Positions 32,080 through 33,721 of a DNA stretch of 33,721 nucleotides are shown here, piece after piece. The position numbers and the translations under genes are program-made. Source of the DNA: Myxococcales bacterium (GTDB taxonomy: Bacteria > Myxococcota > Polyangia > Fen-1088); contig PMBY01000463.1 of the NCBI GenBank assembly GCA_003153875.1, positions 1 to 33,721 of the forward strand, given 5' to 3'. How positions within the stretch are numbered: the stretch's first letter is position 1; every line of letters starts with the position of its first letter. Below the pieces are notes generated by a model, which saw only the letters and a program-made list of their open reading frames with translations, made no database searches and was not told the DNA's origin.

Positions 32080-33362
32080 GATATCTCGGCATGGTCGGCA
32101 TGACCGTGCGCCGAAGCCAGCAAGAGGGGTTGGCAAAATACACGTTTAGTCCCGAGGAGAGCGAGGCCCAGAGCCAGGCTCTTCACCAAGCGTGTGACTT
32201 CCTCGAGAGCGTGTATCTGGCCACCTGCAATCGCGTCGAGGTGATCTTCCTGTGCCGGCGGGGCATCCCGGTTTCCGACTATCGCAAGCGCATCCACGGC
32301 TTCTTCGCGACGCGCGGCCAGAAGGGAGCCAGCAGGGGGACGACGGCACGCGCGGCGGCCCAGGCCCTGCACGCCTACGAGAAGGACGGCGCGGCCGAAC
32401 ACCTCTTCTGTGTGGCCGCGGGCCTCGACTCGCTCAACCCTGGCGACGCCCAGATTCTGGGCCAGGTCAAGCAGGCGCTGCACACGGCGCAACGACTGGG
32501 GCTGGCCGGCCCGCACCTGCAGATGGTGTTCGAAGAGGCCTTTCAGGCGGCCAAGCGCGTGCGCAGCAAGACCGCGCTGGGGGTTCGGCCGGTCTCCATG
32601 GTTTCGCTGGCCTTCGACCTCATAGACGAGCGGACCAAGGTGCCGGCCACGGTGGCGCTCATCGGCGCCGGCGACATGACACGCCAGTGTGGCGAGCATC
32701 TGCGCGGCCGGCCGGGCTGCACCCTCCTGTTCGTGAACCGCACAGTGAGCAAGGTCGCCGATCGGGCGACAGCGTGTGGTGGCCGGGCCTTGGCCCTGGA
32801 CGCGTTTCTGGCAGCGCCCGGGCATGTGGACGTGATTGTGACGGCCACTTCAGCGCGTGAACCCTTCCTGGGACGCGCCTTCTTTGCATCCCTGCTGGGC
32901 GCGCCGCCGCTGGTGATCGACCTGGCGGTACCGCGCGACACCGACGGGAAGGCCGCGGCCGCCGCGGGAGCTCAGCTTTGCGACATCAACCAGCTCAAGG
33001 CCGAGGCGGAGCGCAACCGGCACGCCCGCGAGGCCGAGATTGCCGAGGCTCGCGTCGTCATCGACGAAGCCCTGGAGGCGTTGCGCCGGCGGGTGGTCGA
33101 GCGCGACATCAGTCCCATCGTGCGCGACTTGCGCAGCCAGGGCCAAGCCGCGGCCGACGAACTGCTCAAGCAGCTCTTCAGCAACGGTCTGGCCAAGCTG
33201 GACGAAGCCCATCGCGACCATATCCGGCGCTTTGGCCAGCAGGTCGTGAACCAACTCCTGCACCTGCCCACCGTCGGGCTCAAGCGTCTGGCGCAGGAGC
33301 ACGGCATGGACGCGGTGGAGGCCTTCCTACAAGGCGTGCACGACGACCGCCGCGGGCAGTAG
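32076..33362 (+). CDS. hemA: Glutamyl-tRNA reductase, divergent N-terminus
   Basis: Reduces glutamyl-tRNA to glutamate-1-semialdehyde, the first step of heme synthesis by the C5 route. Seen: catalytic Cys51 in YLATCNRVEV, the VAAGLDSLNPGDAQILGQVKQA block, VRSKTALGVRPVSMVSLAFDL, the NADPH site ALIGAGDMTRQC, VNRT, and VIDLAVPRD, then the dimerisation helices at the C-terminus. Two departures: the usual N-terminal GxxHxTAPxxxRE is replaced by GMTVRRSQQEGLAKYTF, and the family's GE in GE.QILGQVK is GD. Length 428 is normal. The GTG start at 32076 overlaps the stop of the NapC-like gene as GTGA, so heme precursor synthesis is translationally coupled to a cytochrome. Confidence 0.9.
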   Translation: MRYLGMVGMTVRRSQQEGLAKYTFSPEESEAQSQALHQACDFLESVYLATCNRVEVIFLCRRGIPVSDYRKRIHGFFATRGQKGASRGTTARAAAQALHAYEKDGAAEHLFCVAAGLDSLNPGDAQILGQVKQALHTAQRLGLAGPHLQMVFEEAFQAAKRVRSKTALGVRPVSMVSLAFDLIDERTKVPATVALIGAGDMTRQCGEHLRGRPGCTLLFVNRTVSKVADRATACGGRALALDAFLAAPGHVDVIVTATSAREPFLGRAFFASLLGAPPLVIDLAVPRDTDGKAAAAAGAQLCDINQLKAEAERNRHAREAEIAEARVVIDEALEALRRRVVERDISPIVRDLRSQGQAAADELLKQLFSNGLAKLDEAHRDHIRRFGQQVVNQLLHLPTVGLKRLAQEHGMDAVEAFLQGVHDDRRGQ

Positions 33363-33374
33363 TATTCCGCCATC

Positions 33375-33721
33375 ATGACGCTGCCCTCTTCCCGGCGTAC
33401 GGGGTCGATGCAGTCCCGATCCCGCCTGCTCGTGGTGGGCGTGCTCGCCATCATGGCCTTCACCCTCGCGTTGCTCGCGTGGTGGGTTCTCTTCCACCTG
33501 CGCTATTCGGCCCAGGAGATTCGCGCCACCGCCGAGCACATGCAGGCCGATCGCCAATCCGCGGAACGGGCGCTGCGGGGACTGGCGCAACATCAGGCGC
33601 TGGCACCGGCCGAGTTTCTCGGGCTGGCCTATCCCCAGCTCGACTGGCAGCCGGGCGTGCACCCCGGCCAGGAACTGGCGCCCGGCTACCCTGGCTACGG
33701 GGTCACCATTCGACCGGGTCG
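33375..33721 (+). CDS. Membrane protein N-terminus, possibly a sensor kinase, cut by window end
   Basis: 115 codons are visible. A basic start (SRRTGSMQSRSR) is followed by a membrane helix (LLVVGVLAIMAFTLALLAWWVLF, about residues 18-40) and a helical segment (SAQEIRATAEHMQADRQSAE) that could be a coiled-coil linker. This resembles membrane-anchored histidine kinases, but no catalytic domain is in view. The ATG at 33375 or that at 33408 could be used; neither has a strong ribosome site. It follows hemA by 12 bp. Identity uncertain. Confidence 0.45.
   Translation, partial: MTLPSSRRTGSMQSRSRLLVVGVLAIMAFTLALLAWWVLFHLRYSAQEIRATAEHMQADRQSAERALRGLAQHQALAPAEFLGLAYPQLDWQPGVHPGQELAPGYPGYGVTIRPG

Overview
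The window looks like chromosome of a high-GC Gram-negative bacterium of the former Deltaproteobacteria, most likely Myxococcota. That placement is inference: it rests on the DUF507 gene, Myxococcus-type PilZ proteins, Rrf2-metX-metW, Cys-rich Gly/Thr-repeat lipoproteins, and many multiheme cytochromes beside ordinary proteobacterial housekeeping genes. No phage, insertion sequence or CRISPR array was seen.

Left part (1-15855), mostly housekeeping. lepA (cut by the window edge) follows a small ribbon-helix-helix gene. A lipoprotein with Asp-rich calcium-type loops precedes a PilZ protein. Then come a CAT-anticodon tRNA, DUF507, a glycosyltransferase-like membrane protein, elbB, and the queuosine pair queA-tgt. 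queA appears to start at CTG and lies 27 bp from a divergent two-domain PilZ gene. bamB and a yfgM-like gene are separated from der-era by a small outer-membrane-barrel gene on the other strand. An Rrf2 regulator with a cysteine cluster leads metX and metW (methionine synthesis) behind a good sigma70-type promoter.

Right part (15858-33362), an electron-transfer region with 40 heme-binding motifs in four proteins. A minus-strand operon with overlapping genes encodes a 12-motif lipoprotein cytochrome (two CX4CH, one CX3CH), an outer-membrane beta-barrel, and a 13-motif lipoprotein cytochrome; it resembles a porin-cytochrome conduit for extracellular electron transfer. Next are a HAD phosphatase, an NtrC-type response regulator with its histidine kinase, two surface lipoproteins with Gly/Thr repeats and Cys-rich modules, and a TPR protein. 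On the plus strand follow a 9-heme lipoprotein cytochrome with a collagen-like Gly-X-Y stalk, a membrane NapC/NirT-like cytochrome with six motifs, and a divergent hemA whose start overlaps the stop of that cytochrome gene.

Working model (inference): the NapC/NirT-like protein draws electrons from the quinol pool, soluble or lipoprotein cytochromes carry them across the periplasm, the barrel operon passes them through the outer membrane, and the collagen-stalked cytochrome works at the surface. hemA supplies heme precursor, and the adjacent two-component system may control the set. The last 347 bases open a membrane-protein gene cut by the window end.
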